Below are positions 1-10,968 of a stretch of DNA of 23,178 nucleotides, in pieces. The notes below the pieces were generated by a model, which searched no databases, was not told the origin of the DNA, and saw nothing but the letters and a program-made list of their open reading frames with translations. Source of the stretch: Piromyces finnis (Eukaryota > Neocallimastigomycota > Neocallimastigomycetes > Neocallimastigales > Neocallimastigaceae). Made by a program: the position numbers and the translations under genes. The DNA is taken from contig MCFH01000154.1 in assembly GCA_002104945.1 (NCBI GenBank), positions 1 through 23,178 of the forward strand, in the 5' to 3' direction. Every line of letters starts with the position of its first letter. The first letter of the stretch is position 1.

Positions 1-259
1 ATACATTAATTATTATTATAGTTATTAATTTACTTTAATACTAACGCCAAAGTATTTTAGCGTTTGTTTACATTGAACTATTTAACTATACTATTTATTT
101 TCTTTACCGCTTGATTGGGTAAAGCTAATAAACTTCCTATTTAAATAATAAACATTAATATATGGTTATGCATAATTTTTAACCAATAAATGCTAACCAG
201 AATATATGGTTTCAATTGAAATATTTGTGGGCAATTTTATGGCCACAAATATTTTTATA
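1..259 (-). repeat. Family I LTR, truncated by the window edge
   Basis: This stretch aligns with the U3 half of the LTRs of the Ty3/gypsy element at 12338-19053, starting about 235 bases into that LTR. Shared blocks include the CTTTACC/GGTAAAG-type hairpin, the AATATATGG motifs and the inverted repeat around 'AATATTTGTGG'. It is more diverged than the other copies: the terminal TTCTTACA has decayed and the self-primer complement reads AATACTAACGCC instead of AATACTAACGCT. Its right end lies about 13 bp upstream of tRNA-Val. The rest of the LTR or element lies outside the window. Strand is given in element orientation, by comparison with the intact copy. Confidence 0.85.
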
Positions 260-272
260 ATAAACAGTCAAT

Positions 273-345
273 ATCCAAATAGTGTAGTGGTTATCACGTT
301 TCCTTTACACGGAAAAGGTCCCCGGTTCGAACCCGGGTTTGGGTA
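273..345 (+). tRNA. tRNA-Val (anticodon UAC)
   Basis: The sequence folds into a complete 73-nt cloverleaf. The acceptor stem is ATCCAAA paired with TTTGGGT, and the D-arm begins GTGTAGTGGTTATCAC. The anticodon stem TTTCC/GGAAA encloses loop TTTACAC, giving anticodon TAC (valine). The T-stem CCCGG/CCGGG encloses TTCGAAC, and the discriminator is A. The A box (TAGTGTAGTGG) and B box (GGTTCGAAC) are intact. There is no intron and no encoded CCA. A TTTT run about 14 nt after the 3' end can serve as the Pol III terminator. A family I LTR ends about 13 bp upstream. Confidence 0.96.
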
Positions 346-574
346 ATGATAAATATTATTTTAATGAAATATATTTTGATATGAATTTTAAAAAAATTGC
401 CATAAGGATAATATAAAAGCTGACATACATCCCAAGCTGAATTTTTTTTTTTTCTTTATACTTTTATTTAATAATTTAATTTAAAATATTTCTAAATTTA
501 TTTATTTATTTATATACTATTTAATAAATAAGTATACTTATTAGAATTTAAATTTTATCATAATAAACAACAAC

Positions 575-700
575 TATTATTATATATGATTATTATTATA
601 TTATTATTGATTATTATTATTATTATTATTATTATTGATTATGATTATTATTATTATGATTATTATATAATGATTATTATTATTATTATAATATATATTA
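575..700. repeat. Imperfect ATT trinucleotide microsatellite
   Basis: Runs of ATT/TTA are interrupted by GATT variants over about 125 bp. A 63-codon minus-strand open frame ending in poly-isoleucine is an artefact of this repeat. Confidence 0.85.
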
Positions 701-1436
701 ATATATATAAAATATATAAAATTTCTTGATAAATGTTTAAATAATATTTAATATTTTTTTTTTCAATTAGTATAAATTGAATTTTGATTTTTAATGATTT
801 TATATATAGATTATTAATATTTAATATTTCATAATTTATTACTAAACATAACAACTGGAATAATACTATAAAAATACTCTATATATTTTAAATTTTTCAA
901 ATATTTGCTTACAATTAATAATAATTATTATAATCTATAAATTTTCACTAATTAAAAATTTTATATTTTATTTACATAATAGCTTTAGATTTGATTTTGA
1001 TTAACTTTATGAACTTTTATTATCTTTATACTTATATCATCTTAATTGTATTTTATTATAAAAGCATAGCTAATATAATATATCTTTTTAATGATTACAA
1101 GATATGTTTCATAGCATATAATAAAGTTTTTAAAATGCTAATTTTATTAAAGTTTGAATACATGTTTAAAACTTTTTTATTACCAAAAAGATTTGCTTGA
1201 AAATATTATATATTTAACATATAACTTTAAAAAGACTTTATAAGATTGAATATTCTTAAAAATAATAAAAAAATATTTATAATTTGTAAATAATATAATG
1301 ATACTTTTAAAAAATCCTTTTATTCTTTTAGTAGAATTAATATAATATAAATTTTTAGTATTTAATATTAGATTTTTAGTAATTACAAAAGTTATTTAAA
1401 GAAATATCTCAAATTTTAAATTTCATCTTATAAAAA

Positions 1437-1717
1437 TAAAATAAAAAAAATAAAATAAAAAAAATAAAATAAAATAAAATAAAATAAAAAAAAAATAAAA
1501 TAAAATAAAATAAAATAAAATAAAATAAAATAAAATAAAATAAAATAAAATAAAATAAAATAAAATAAAATAAAATAAAATAAAATAAAATAAAATAAAA
1601 TAAAATAAAATAAAATAAAATAAAATAAAATAAAATAAAATAAAATAAAATAAAATAAAATAAATAAAATAAAATAAAATAAAATAAAATAAAATAAAAT
1701 AAAATAAAATAAAATAA
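1437..1717. repeat. TAAAA pentanucleotide microsatellite
   Basis: About 280 bp of tandem TAAAA units. The left 60 bp is irregular (units with extra A), and one unit near 1661 is shortened to TAAA. The rest is a nearly perfect array. Confidence 0.95.
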
Positions 1718-2309
1718 AGTAATGTTTAATAAATTTATTTCATACTAAGAAGTGAAAAATATTAAGCTTTCTGTTAACTATACTTATTTTGATTTTTTTT
1801 AAAAAAAAATAAGCATTAACTCATTTTATTGATTGATTTATTAATATATATAAAGTATTCAAATAAGAATATATAAATTTATTAAGAATAATATTTATTA
1901 TAATAAACCAAGTATTTATAAAAGCTAATTGTAAAAATAAAACTAAAAATGATCTAATAAATACATCACTATCTGGAAATAAAAATAGAAATAATTATTT
2001 TAAGTTTGCATAATATTAAAAAATAAAACAAGTTTTATATATTTATAGTTTTTTTTTTTTTTTTTTTTATAATATACTAATATACTAACCACTTATTTTA
2101 GTAATTGATTTCCTTTTAAATTTAAATCATTTAAATCATATTCATTAATATTTATTAATAAAATATTTTATGTAAAATTTCACAAAAATATGTTTAAATT
2201 GCATAAGTTATAACATAATCAATCTTCTTGATTTTATATACTAAGTTAATATTATTTTTTTTTTTTTTTTCTCCACCTCCAAATAGTATTTCAAAATATT
2301 AAAAATATA

Positions 2310-2381
2310 TAGCAGCGGTATGTTTCGATCATACGACCTGTGGGTTATGAGCCCACCACGCTTCCACTGCGCTACGCTGCT
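2310..2381 (-). tRNA. Initiator tRNA-Met (anticodon CAU)
   Basis: Read on the minus strand, this is a complete 72-nt cloverleaf. The acceptor is AGCAGCG paired with CGCTGCT. The D-arm is GCGCAGTGGAAGCGT, the anticodon loop CTCATAA gives CAU, and the T-loop is ATCGAAA. The terminal A1:U72 pair and the A in place of T at position 54 of the T-loop are hallmarks of eukaryotic cytoplasmic initiator tRNA rather than elongator tRNA-Met. An oligo-T run just downstream (A-run at 2301-2305 on the plus strand) is the likely Pol III terminator. A solo family I LTR sits 12 bp upstream of the 5' end. Confidence 0.96.
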
Positions 2382-2388
2382 CTTAACT

Positions 2389-2393
2389 GCTTT
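2389..2393. other. Target-site duplication GCTTT, left copy
   Basis: GCTTT occurs directly before the LTR (2389-2393) and directly after it (2889-2893). Five-base duplications are usual for Ty3/gypsy integrases. Confidence 0.9.
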
Positions 2394-2888
2394 TGTAAAA
2401 GGTTTTTTATATTATTAGTTAATAGGTTACTAATTAGTTAATTAAGTTAGTTATTACCTCTCTATACGAGTTAATAACTAAATAAAGTTTTATAAAAAAT
2501 AATAAAAGAAAGAAAATAAATATTATAACACTAAAATAAATATAAACACTTATATAAATATTTTATGAAATAACTTTTACTTAAATAATTATATTTTAAT
2601 TATATCTTTTATTTATTAATTATAATTATCTACATTAATTATTATTATAGCTATTAATTTACTTTAATACTAACGCTAAAGTATTTAACGTTAGTTTTGA
2701 CTATACTATTTAACTATATGAGTTTATTTTCTTTACCACTTGATTGGGTAAAGCAAATAAACTTCCTATTTAATTAATAACCATTAATATATGGTTATGC
2801 ATATATTTGGCCAATAAATGGTGACCAGAATATATGGTTTCAATTGAAATATTTGTGGGCAAACTTATGGCCACAAATATTTCTTACA
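2394..2888 (-). repeat. Family I solo LTR with 5-bp target-site duplication
   Basis: This 495-bp copy begins TGTAAAAGG and ends TTCTTACA on the plus strand, like the LTRs at 12338-12831 and 18560-19053. It is flanked by a perfect GCTTT duplication (2389-2393 and 2889-2893). No internal retroelement sequence accompanies it, so it is a solo LTR, presumably left by LTR-LTR recombination. The right half (2634-2888, U3 and the start of R) differs from the young copy at only one position, while the left half carries about 25 differences. It is inserted 12 bp upstream of initiator tRNA-Met, in the opposite relative orientation to the insertion at tRNA-Glu. Strand is given in element orientation. Confidence 0.95.
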
Positions 2889-3752
2889 GCTTTGTCAATG
2901 TAAGAAATAATAATTATTTGATACATAATTAATATTTCTTAGTTAAAATCATTAATTATTAATCATTAATTAATGTTAATAATATTAGTTTATTTAAATA
3001 ATTATTCTCATTTAAATTTATTTTAATTATTTATTTTCACTTAATTTTAATATCTTAAATTACATTTAGCCATTTAATTATACTATTCATTAATATTTTA
3101 TTTAATATTTTTATTAATTATATTTATGCATTTAACTAATTAATTTAATTAATTACTTTTATTTAACTTTATATTTTTATCAAATATATTTAATTATTTA
3201 TTTAATTAATTACTTTAAAATAATTATTCATTGTTTAGGAATCGATATTTTAAGGTTTTTTCCAATTTCTAAAATAATTGGTTTTACTTAAAATATACGA
3301 TGATCAATATGTATAGAATGTTGATCGAACTTTGTTTAGGTTTTTCTTCTAATCTTTTCCTAAACAAAAAATTATTTTGTTAAGATTAGATAAAATTTTA
3401 ATTTAAACTTTAAATTTATTAAATAATATAAATAAAGACTCTTGATTCCCTTCTAAGAAATCAAGAGTTATTATTATAAGAAACAAATTATAATAATAAA
3501 AGCGTTTTTAATTTTATTTTACTTAACTTAGTTATAATAAAACATATTAACTTATTAAAGTGTAAAATTATTTCTACTCTTATAATAAACTCGAACCTAA
3601 AGATAAGTATTAATATTTATTTTCTTTTTATTCTCAATTTATCAATAAATTGTAGTTAATAATTCTATTATATAATAATTTATAATGGAATTATTACAGT
3701 CAAAAGTTTATTATTGTAAAATATTGTATTAGTTAAATAATGTATTTAATCC
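2889..3752. other. A+T-rich stretch with a putative LTR promoter (family IV)
   Basis: There is no gene here. TTGTTTAGG occurs at 3231 and 3332 in direct orientation and at 3359-3367 inverted. The last two form a 10-bp stem, TTTGTTTAGG/CCTAAACAAA. A TATAAATA box at 3427-3434 precedes a perfect 10-bp inverted repeat (3438-3447 and 3459-3468). About 70 bp further on lies 'AGTTATAATAAAACAT', also present in family III copy 1 at 4556 and in near-identical form in copy 2 at 10906. This suggests the remains of a related LTR, but I could not define its ends or a target-site duplication. Confidence 0.45.
3427..3468 (+). promoter_or_regulatory. TATA box plus perfect inverted repeat of putative LTR family IV
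   Basis: TATAAATA (3427-3434) is followed by arms ACTCTTGATT and AATCAAGAGT around an 11-nt loop. The 3' arm ends near +38 from the TATA box. The layout copies that of the family II LTRs and family III copy 1, implying a Pol II LTR promoter. Confidence 0.5.
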
Positions 3753-4571
3753 TGTCAAGAATAGAAGACGATTAAAAAATAAATTAAATATTCAAATAAA
3801 TAATTTAAAAATCAAAGTTATATTTCAAAAATTATAAAACACTTTTAAAAATAATTAAAAGATCACTTTGAAAAAATTTAATATTGAAAAGGGTTAAGGA
3901 TCACAAAAATTTAATTTTCAATAAATTAACCTTTGAGAAAAAAATGCATTATACGAAACTAGTGATAACTTCTGAATCTCGCGTCCTATTTTCATTTTCT
4001 AGAGACTTCAAATCAACTTTATTAGAAAGTACTAGTTGGGATCTATATTCTCACAAATTTTCAGCTAATTTAGACCACTAGTTCTTGAGATATAGCTATT
4101 TAAAGATTTATGTAAAATTTAATTTATTGATAAGATAAAGTTTTTTGATGATAAAATAAAATTTTAAAATTAAATAATTTTTAACTAATAAATATTTGAG
4201 ATAATAAAATTTTTTTTATAAACTAAGCCTCAAAATTAGAAATAAATAAGTTAAATTTATGTTTGAAATATAATCAACCACAAAGCAAATAAATCAAAAC
4301 TTTATTTTAAGTTTAGAAAATTCTTTATTAAATAAATTGAATTTAAATAGTTTAATACAAATAATTTCTTTTAATAAATGTATAAATGTAAACAATGTAA
4401 AATTATAATATTAAAACATGTATATTAGAATTAATTCAATTTATTTAAAAAAGTATAAATAAAGAAAATTTCTCAACTATTGAAACGATAGTTGGAAAAT
4501 AGTAGTTGTTGATAATTAATTAATTAGTATTAATAATATTAGATTATTAATAAAGTTATAATAAAACATTT
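3753..4571 (+). repeat. Family III LTR, copy 1 (3' end uncertain)
   Basis: This stretch begins TGTCAAGAATAGAA and matches the complete family III LTR at 9769-10960. Strongest similarity is in 3753-4110 (for example 'ATCTCGCGTCCTATTT' with its flanks) and again at 4554-4571. A TATAAATA box lies at 4454-4461, followed by a perfect 7-bp hairpin (CAACTAT/ATAGTTG, 4474-4494). The 3' end cannot be placed because the sequence after 4571 does not align with copy 2. A 65-codon open frame inside it (3884-4081, TTG start) is closed by a stop codon in copy 2, so it is not a gene. Confidence 0.75.
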
Positions 4572-4594
4572 TTTTTATTTTATTTAAAAAACCT

Positions 4595-4643
4595 GGTTAC
4601 CTAGCGAAGGCTTTGGTCAAATAACCTTCGTGGTAAAGTAATC
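4595..4643. other. Two-tier stem-loop of unknown role
   Basis: Outer arms GGTTAC (4595-4600) and GTAATC (4638-4643) pair with one G:U. Inner arms CGAAGG (4605-4610) and CCTTCG (4625-4630) pair perfectly. This is a locally GC-richer structure just after the recognisable part of family III copy 1. It may be part of the LTR's 3' region. It is not a tRNA. Confidence 0.5.
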
Positions 4644-4735
4644 AGCAGTTGTCATAAATTAGAGGAATAAAGTTATTTTATAAATAAAAAATTATTAAAA
4701 ATTAAATTGGAAGTTTTTCTGTTGTTGTCTTGTTT

Positions 4736-4920
4736 GTTTTGTTTTGTTTTGTTTTGTTTTGTTTTGTTTTGTTTTGTTTTGTTTTGTTTTGTTTTGTTTT
4801 GTTTTGTTTTGTTTTGTTTTGTTTTGTTTTGTTTTGTTTTGTTTTGTTTTGTTTTGTTTTGTTTTGTTTTGTTTTGTTTTGTTTTGTTTTGTTTTGTTTT
4901 GTTTTGTTTTGTTTTGTTTT
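4736..4920. repeat. GTTTT pentanucleotide microsatellite, 37 perfect copies
   Basis: This is 185 bp of uninterrupted GTTTT. Because five is not a multiple of three, the same amino-acid period (FCFVL on plus, KQNKT on minus) appears in every frame and makes long spurious open frames. None is a gene. Confidence 0.98.
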
Positions 4921-5033
4921 AAAAATAGAGTAGCACAGACCTAAATCCAATAATTTGATTTAAAGGTTAGATTTAAATTAAATATTTTACAATTATATTT
5001 TCTATAAGAGGAATAGATTTATATATTATTTTA

Positions 5034-5730
5034 CGCCATGAATAATAGTGGATTCATGATTATTTATTTAAATAATATAACGTTTTATTTGTTTAATTAA
5101 TTAGGAATATTTTATTATAAAACAGTATTAAATAATATTTAAGAGATATTCTTATTTTATAATTATTAAAATTTTATATTTATTAATGCTTGAATTAATA
5201 TCCCTTTGTCCATTTGATTATGAAGGAAATTAAAATTAAATTATAAAATAATCATTCCTTCTGCAAATGACTTATAATATGATTTTAAAATTATTAAATA
5301 TAACTCGAGTTTAATAGTCATATATAATTATATATAATTAATATATATTTAATTTATAGAATAGTTAATTAATATAAACAATTAATCATGTATTAAATAT
5401 TAAATGTATTCCTTTAATATTAAAGATAGTATAAATACTCAAGAAAATTCCTATCATTAGGAATTTCGAGAGTTCATTAATCTAAATATTTAACCTAATA
5501 ATAATAATAATAATTAATAAATAAAAATTTTTCTTTAAATAAAAGTTTTTCTTTAAATAAAATTTTTATTAATAAATAAAGTTAATTAATAAATAAAGTT
5601 AATTAATAAATTAATAATAAATTAATATTTATTTAAAATTTTATTTATCCATTCATTTCATTTATTTAATTAATTAACAATTTAGGGTAAAATAGTACGT
5701 TCCGACCCAACCGAAGTGAAAAACCTGTCA
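5034..5730 (+). repeat. Family II solo LTR with TSD TTTTA
   Basis: This 697-bp LTR is homologous to the 3' LTR at 11629-12277. The 5' terminus has mutated to CGCCATGAATA where the relative has TGTCATGAATA; the 3' terminus is CCTGTCA. It is flanked by a perfect 5-bp duplication, TTTTA (5029-5033 and 5731-5735). The promoter block is conserved: TATAAATA at 5430-5437, a strong inverted repeat AAATTCCTA/TAGGAATTT, then GAGAGTTCAT at 5468-5477, exactly 38 nt after the TATA start. No internal domain is attached, so it is a solo LTR. Confidence 0.9.
5430..5477 (+). promoter_or_regulatory. Family II LTR promoter: TATA, inverted repeat, predicted start/self-primer
   Basis: TATAAATA is followed by a 9-bp perfect stem (AAATTCCTA/TAGGAATTT, 4-nt loop). 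GAGAGTTCAT then begins at 5468. The related copy at 12016-12063 has TAGGGATTT in the 3' arm, keeping the stem through a G:U pair, and improves the outer stem from CTCA to CTCG. Confidence 0.75.
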
Positions 5731-6045
5731 TTTTATGTCAAGATTATAAGGGAATTTGAATTTATAATTAAATCTACTAGGTTAGGATAGGCTTAATTAT
5801 ATAGTAAAATAATAAATTTTAAAATAAAAGAATAATAAATATAGTTTTTAAAGAATTATTTTATTTAATTTTTATTATATAACAATAAATGATAATTATC
5901 AATTTTAAAGTATTGAATTTACTATATAAAAATGTGTATTAATAATCTCATAAAGAACTTCTTAAAGTTGTTTTTTGTTCAATTTATTTATACATCATTT
6001 TTAATATAACCTTTGATATTAATAAAATATAATAATAATAATAAA

Positions 6046-6311
<266 letters not shown>

Positions 6312-6338
6312 TAATTTAAATTATACATGTATAATAAT

Positions 6339-6400
6339 ATAAATATAAATATAAATATAAATATAAATATAAATATAAATATAAATATAAATATAAATAT
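6339..6400. repeat. ATAAAT hexanucleotide microsatellite
   Basis: About ten tandem ATAAAT units. The same hexamer forms the much longer array at 21033-21210. Confidence 0.9.
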
Positions 6401-6895
6401 TAATAAAATATAATATAATTTTCTTTAAATATCGATATTAATAAGTTGATAAGTTGTTAAAAATAATATTAATAATTATTTAAATAAATCTTATTTTACT
6501 AATTAGTTTGTTTAATATTAATTAATTGCTACACTATTTATCTCCGAATAATAAATAGTTTTACAATTAATATTTATATTAAATCAACTATTATTAGTAA
6601 AATATTATTAAATTAATATTTTAATTAATTTAATTAATAATTTCAAAATTATGAAATTTCATGAAATGTCGAATTTCATGAATTGGGATTTTGACATTTA
6701 ATATAAAAAAATACTACAATAATAAATAAATAGCAACGTCTCATACAAGCTAATATTATAAATAATGTTTTTATATTAAAATTTATAAAGAAATTAGTAA
6801 TTATATAATGAATAAAACCATTTAGTTATATATAATAATAAATGTTTATTCGCTTTATTTCTCTTACTAATATAAAGTATCTTTACCTATTTTAA

Positions 6896-6985
6896 ATTAA
6901 TTATTCTTTATTATGAATTATTTATTATGCTATTTTACTTTAATAATAACACTAAAGTATTAGCGTTTGTTCACATGTTTTCTTT
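6896..6985 (-). repeat. Old fragment of a family I LTR
   Basis: About 90 bp align with the middle of the family I LTR: 'TTTACTTTAATA', a decayed AATAATAACACT (AATACTAACGCT in young copies), 'AAAGTATTAGCGTTTG' and 'TTTTCTTT'. It is clearly older than the other copies, and no tRNA gene is nearby. Confidence 0.6.
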
Positions 6986-7050
6986 TATAATATTATTAAT
7001 ATGCATTATTGATTAATATTAAATAATATTATATACTATATAAATATTAA

Positions 7051-7260
7051 ATTAAATATTTTTTTAAATATAAAATTAAATATTTTTTTAAATATAAAAT
7101 TAAATATTTTTTTAAATATAAAATTAAATATTTTTTAAATATAAAATTGAATATTTTTTAAATATAAAATTAAATATTTTTTAAATATAAAATTGAATAT
7201 TTTTTAAATATAAAATTAAATATTTTTTAAATATAAAATTGAATATTGTTTTAATATAAA
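7051..7260. repeat. 23/24-bp minisatellite, nine copies with a dimeric higher order
   Basis: Nine tandem units of the type ATTAAATATTTTTTTAAATA+TAAA. The first three are 24 bp and the last six are 23 bp (one T lost). From unit 5 onward, ATTGA and ATTAA variants alternate strictly, so the youngest amplification unit is a 46-bp dimer. Confidence 0.95.
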
Positions 7261-8087
7261 ATAGTTATTAGCATTTTATAATATTGTATATAATATTAAA
7301 TTTTTATAATAAATTATAAATTATATCACATGAAATATTATATGATATATATTTTGATATATGTTTCTTTTATGTTGTAGTAATTTAATGTATAGAGTTA
7401 GTATATATATGTTTTTTCTTAATCATTTATATATTTTTTATTTTTATTTTTTTTTAATTTATTTTTACTCCTTGAATAGTAATATGCTCTTAAAATTAAC
7501 ATTTCTTTCCAGATATTGTCCTGTAAGTTCATCTTGTAGTTTAGCTGTATTCCAAGATATTCCTCTTATAATAAAAAGTCTGATAAAATAGGGTTCTAAT
7601 CTATTTCTTCGTTAATTTCTAATCTTTATTTTATCCCTTATTTTATAGTTGTTTTTATTCATCATACTTTGCTGAGCTAATCTTCTACTTTTCCAATAAT
7701 TTATTGTCTTTAACGTTTTACTGGCAGCTTGTTTTACTCATTTTAAAAACATTTCCATTAATAATCCTTCTACTGATCTTTCTTTTATTATTAATATTGA
7801 ATTTCTTATATTGATGTCAATTGGAATATTATCTGATCTTCCATGCAATAGTTCAAAACTTGAATAACCAGTAGACACAGATTTACAAATTCGGATAGCC
7901 CATAATGCAATTGGTAGCAATACATCCCAGTTTTCATTATTATCAGTGAAATTTCTTAATTGCTTGCCAATTTTTCTGTTCCTATTTTCAATCAGTCCAT
8001 TATATTCCGGATGGTATGTGCTAATAAAATGAATATATACGTCATATAGGTCTACAAATATTTTTGTATATTCAGAAACAAATTGAA

Positions 8088-8707
8088 TGTAAAGATATCA
8101 AACGCCACAGATTGATATCTTTAATATAACTTAAGCCATAATCATTATTGTTTAAGTTACACGAATTATATTACAGAAAAAGAAAATGAGACATAATTTA
8201 TTTATTAATAATTAAAGTTTAAAACAAAATAAATTATTAATTTATTTTTAATGTTTAACAAATAAATTAAAATTCTCAATTCAAACCCCTAGTTTTAGTA
8301 TTGTTTTGTAATAGAAATAGATATATAGTATATAATTATTAAATGATTAATATATCAATAATACATGGGCACATATTCAAATTGAATAGTACTTAATTTG
8401 AATTGCCAACTGTATTTTACTAAAAATAGTTATAGTTTAAATATTTATTAATAATTAAGATTTTAGGTGTAGATTTTAAATAATAATATATAAGAAATAA
8501 ATAATTATAATATAGCATAAATGTATTTAGGAAAAATATAAATAGAAGATATTTTTCATCATTTTATCGATGTAATTGTTATTAATAAAATTTCTATTAT
8601 AATAAAAGATATTTTTTAATAAAACAATTTTATTTCTTATTTTATTCATTTAGTGTTATTGTAATAGAATAGATATCCTAATCTATTCTTTTTGTGTTAG
8701 CATTACA
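8088..8707 (+). repeat. Solo LTR (family V) nested in the integrase pseudogene
   Basis: A 620-bp insertion with TGTAA...TTACA termini interrupts the integrase core exactly between MSDNDVQ and FVSEYTKIF. The flanks TTGAA (8083-8087) and CTGTA (8708-8712) align as a decayed 5-bp duplication (3 of 5 match), and removing the insertion plus one copy restores the integrase frame at the junction. A TATAAATA box (8537-8544) sets the likely orientation as plus. I see no coding sequence inside it and no other copy in the window. Confidence 0.75.
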
Positions 8708-9300
8708 CTGTACATCATTATCTGACATTATTAATTGTGGAATTTCATGCTTGCTGAACACTTCAACTAAAAAATTGGTTACATCTTGAGAGGTAGTAGT
8801 TCTAACTGGTTTTTCTTCTACCCACTTTGTAAAATAATCTACGCGTATCATTATATATTTGTTTCCAAGTGTAGTTTCTTTTGATGGACCTATAATACCA
8901 AAACCAAGTCTAACAAAAGGAGCTTTGACAGGTGTTCTAAATTTTTCCGTTGGTTTTGGTAGTAGTTTCAATTTGTTTAATTGATAGATTTTGCATAAGG
9001 AGACATATTTTTTTACATCAATAATTAAACTTTTTCAATAATATTTATTCTTGTTCCTTTCATATGTTTTTTGTACACCTTCGTGTTCTGTTCTATATTC
9101 CTTTGCAGTTATCTTGGTTTTTGTATAAGGATCGTCAATAATCTCTCAAAAATTATTATTATCTTTGAAATATAGTTTATTGTCAATAATGGCAATTTTA
9201 TAATTTAAAAATTTTTTCATAAAATTGGAAACAACTTTTTCGTTTTCCCCCTCGTTAAAATTGGAACTATTGGTTTTATTAGAGATATCAATATTGTCAA

Positions 9301-9578
<278 letters not shown>

Positions 9579-9768
9579 GGCTATTATTATAGCTATTATT
9601 GTATAAATAAATGGAACAAAGAGTAACTTTAAAAGGTTCTTTATGAAAGGGTTCTAATAAATAATTTTTTTTCACACAGTAAAAATATAATAAAACAAAT
9701 ACATTAAATACTACAACTAAGAATTAATTTTGTATATAATTTTCTTATTATATTTACAATATATTAAT

Positions 9769-10960
9769 TGTCAAGAATAGAAAACGATTAATAAATAAAT
9801 TGAAATATTCAAACAATAATCTAAAAATCATCTTTATATTTCAAAAATTATAAAATAATTAAAAGGACACTTTGGAGAAATTTAATATTGAAAAGGGTTA
9901 AGGATCACAAAAATTTAATCTTCAATACATTAATCCTTGAGTAAAAAATACATTATATAAAACTAATGGTAACTTCGGAATCTCGCGTCCTATTTCCATT
10001 TTTCTATAAACGTTAAACTAACTATGTTAGAAAGTACGAGTCAAGATCAATATCCTCATGAATTTCCAGTTATTTTAGATCACTAGTTCTAAAGATATGA
10101 CTATTTAAAGACCTAATTAGTACCAATTAATATATATTGAAATGATCAATATTAATTTATATAATTAAAATCATTATTCAAGTCATCCAACTTTCTATAA
10201 ATAATTTAATTTAAAAATTCTCCATTATTATTAAATAAGGTTAGATAATAAGTATTCTTGATTACAAACCTAATCAATTATAAAAATTAATTAATAATTT
10301 CTCAAATAATTTTTGATTATTAACTTCAATCAAAACCAAACCAAAAAACCTTTTGATCAAAAATCATTAGTAATAATTATTAATTAATTAATCATGAGAA
10401 TACATAATTAGCATCAGCAATTGTTACTCTCAATTTATGATATTAAATATTTATAATTTAATATGTTTAAAATAATACTTTTTATTTAAAAGAAATCTAA
10501 AAGATTAATCTTAAGATCTATCATATGAATTCATATCAATATCAACTATTAATATTTTAATTTAAAATTATTTTATTTTTATCTTTATTATTAATATCAA
10601 TATTATATCAATGTAATTTTATTAATTGTAAGAAAAGTATTTAAACAAAAAATTGAAATCATTTTGAAATTTTTTGTAAGATTATTAATTATTAATTAGT
10701 ATTTATTACAATATAACTTGATAAATATTATTTTAATTGACAAATGATTAATAAATAAATTTTATAAATAATTTATATCAAATAAAAGAGTTTATATTAA
10801 TTATAAGAAACCATTTAATTTTAAATTAGTATTGATTAGATTCTTTAACCGTTTTAAAGAAATAGTTTAATAATAAACAAGTTTAATATTTTATTATTAA
10901 ATTAAGTTATAATATAAAACATTCTAACCAAGTTGCGTACCACCCCAAGCCCACTTCACA
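9769..10960 (+). repeat. Family III solo LTR, complete, with TSD TTAAT
   Basis: This LTR starts TGTCAAGAATAG and ends CTTCACA, 1192 bp, with a perfect TTAAT duplication on both sides (9764-9768 and 10961-10965). Its first 350 bp match copy 1 at 3753-4110, and its end region shares 'AAGTTATAATATAAAACATT' with copy 1. I see no coding sequence. It lies 93 bp from the upstream edge of the integrase pseudogene, but the perfect duplication shows it inserted independently. Strand is nominal, taken from copy 1's TATA box. Confidence 0.85.
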
Positions 10961-10968
10961 TTAATTCA

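Larger units (their letters stand above)
346..2309. other. A+T-rich intergenic stretch without a gene
   Basis: This is about 2 kb of very A+T-rich DNA with an imperfect ATT array and a long TAAAA array (annotated separately) and poly-T runs near 2049-2069 and 2255-2270. Short open frames, such as one of 69 codons from 991, consist almost entirely of A+T codons (Ile, Leu, Phe, Tyr, Lys, Asn) and show no recognisable motif. I regard them as chance. I see no RNA gene here. Confidence 0.7.

Noticed and set aside
991-1200. A 69-codon open frame in A+T-rich DNA
   Set aside because: It consists almost only of A+T codons, has no motif or homologous copy, and such frames are expected by chance at this composition.
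3884-4081. A 65-codon open frame inside family III LTR copy 1
   Set aside because: It starts at TTG, and the homologous stretch in copy 2 has a stop after about 18 codons, so no protein is conserved.
3753-4943. Family III copy 1 extending to 4943 with AATCC as target duplication (3748-3752 and 4944-4948)
   Set aside because: The implied length of about 1191 bp resembles copy 2, but the end reads ACCTA rather than a CA terminus, the sequence after 4571 does not align with copy 2, and the match in length includes a 185-bp microsatellite.
4702-4950. Overlapping open frames of 66-82 codons on both strands
   Set aside because: They are readings of the perfect GTTTT array, which contains no stop codon in several frames.
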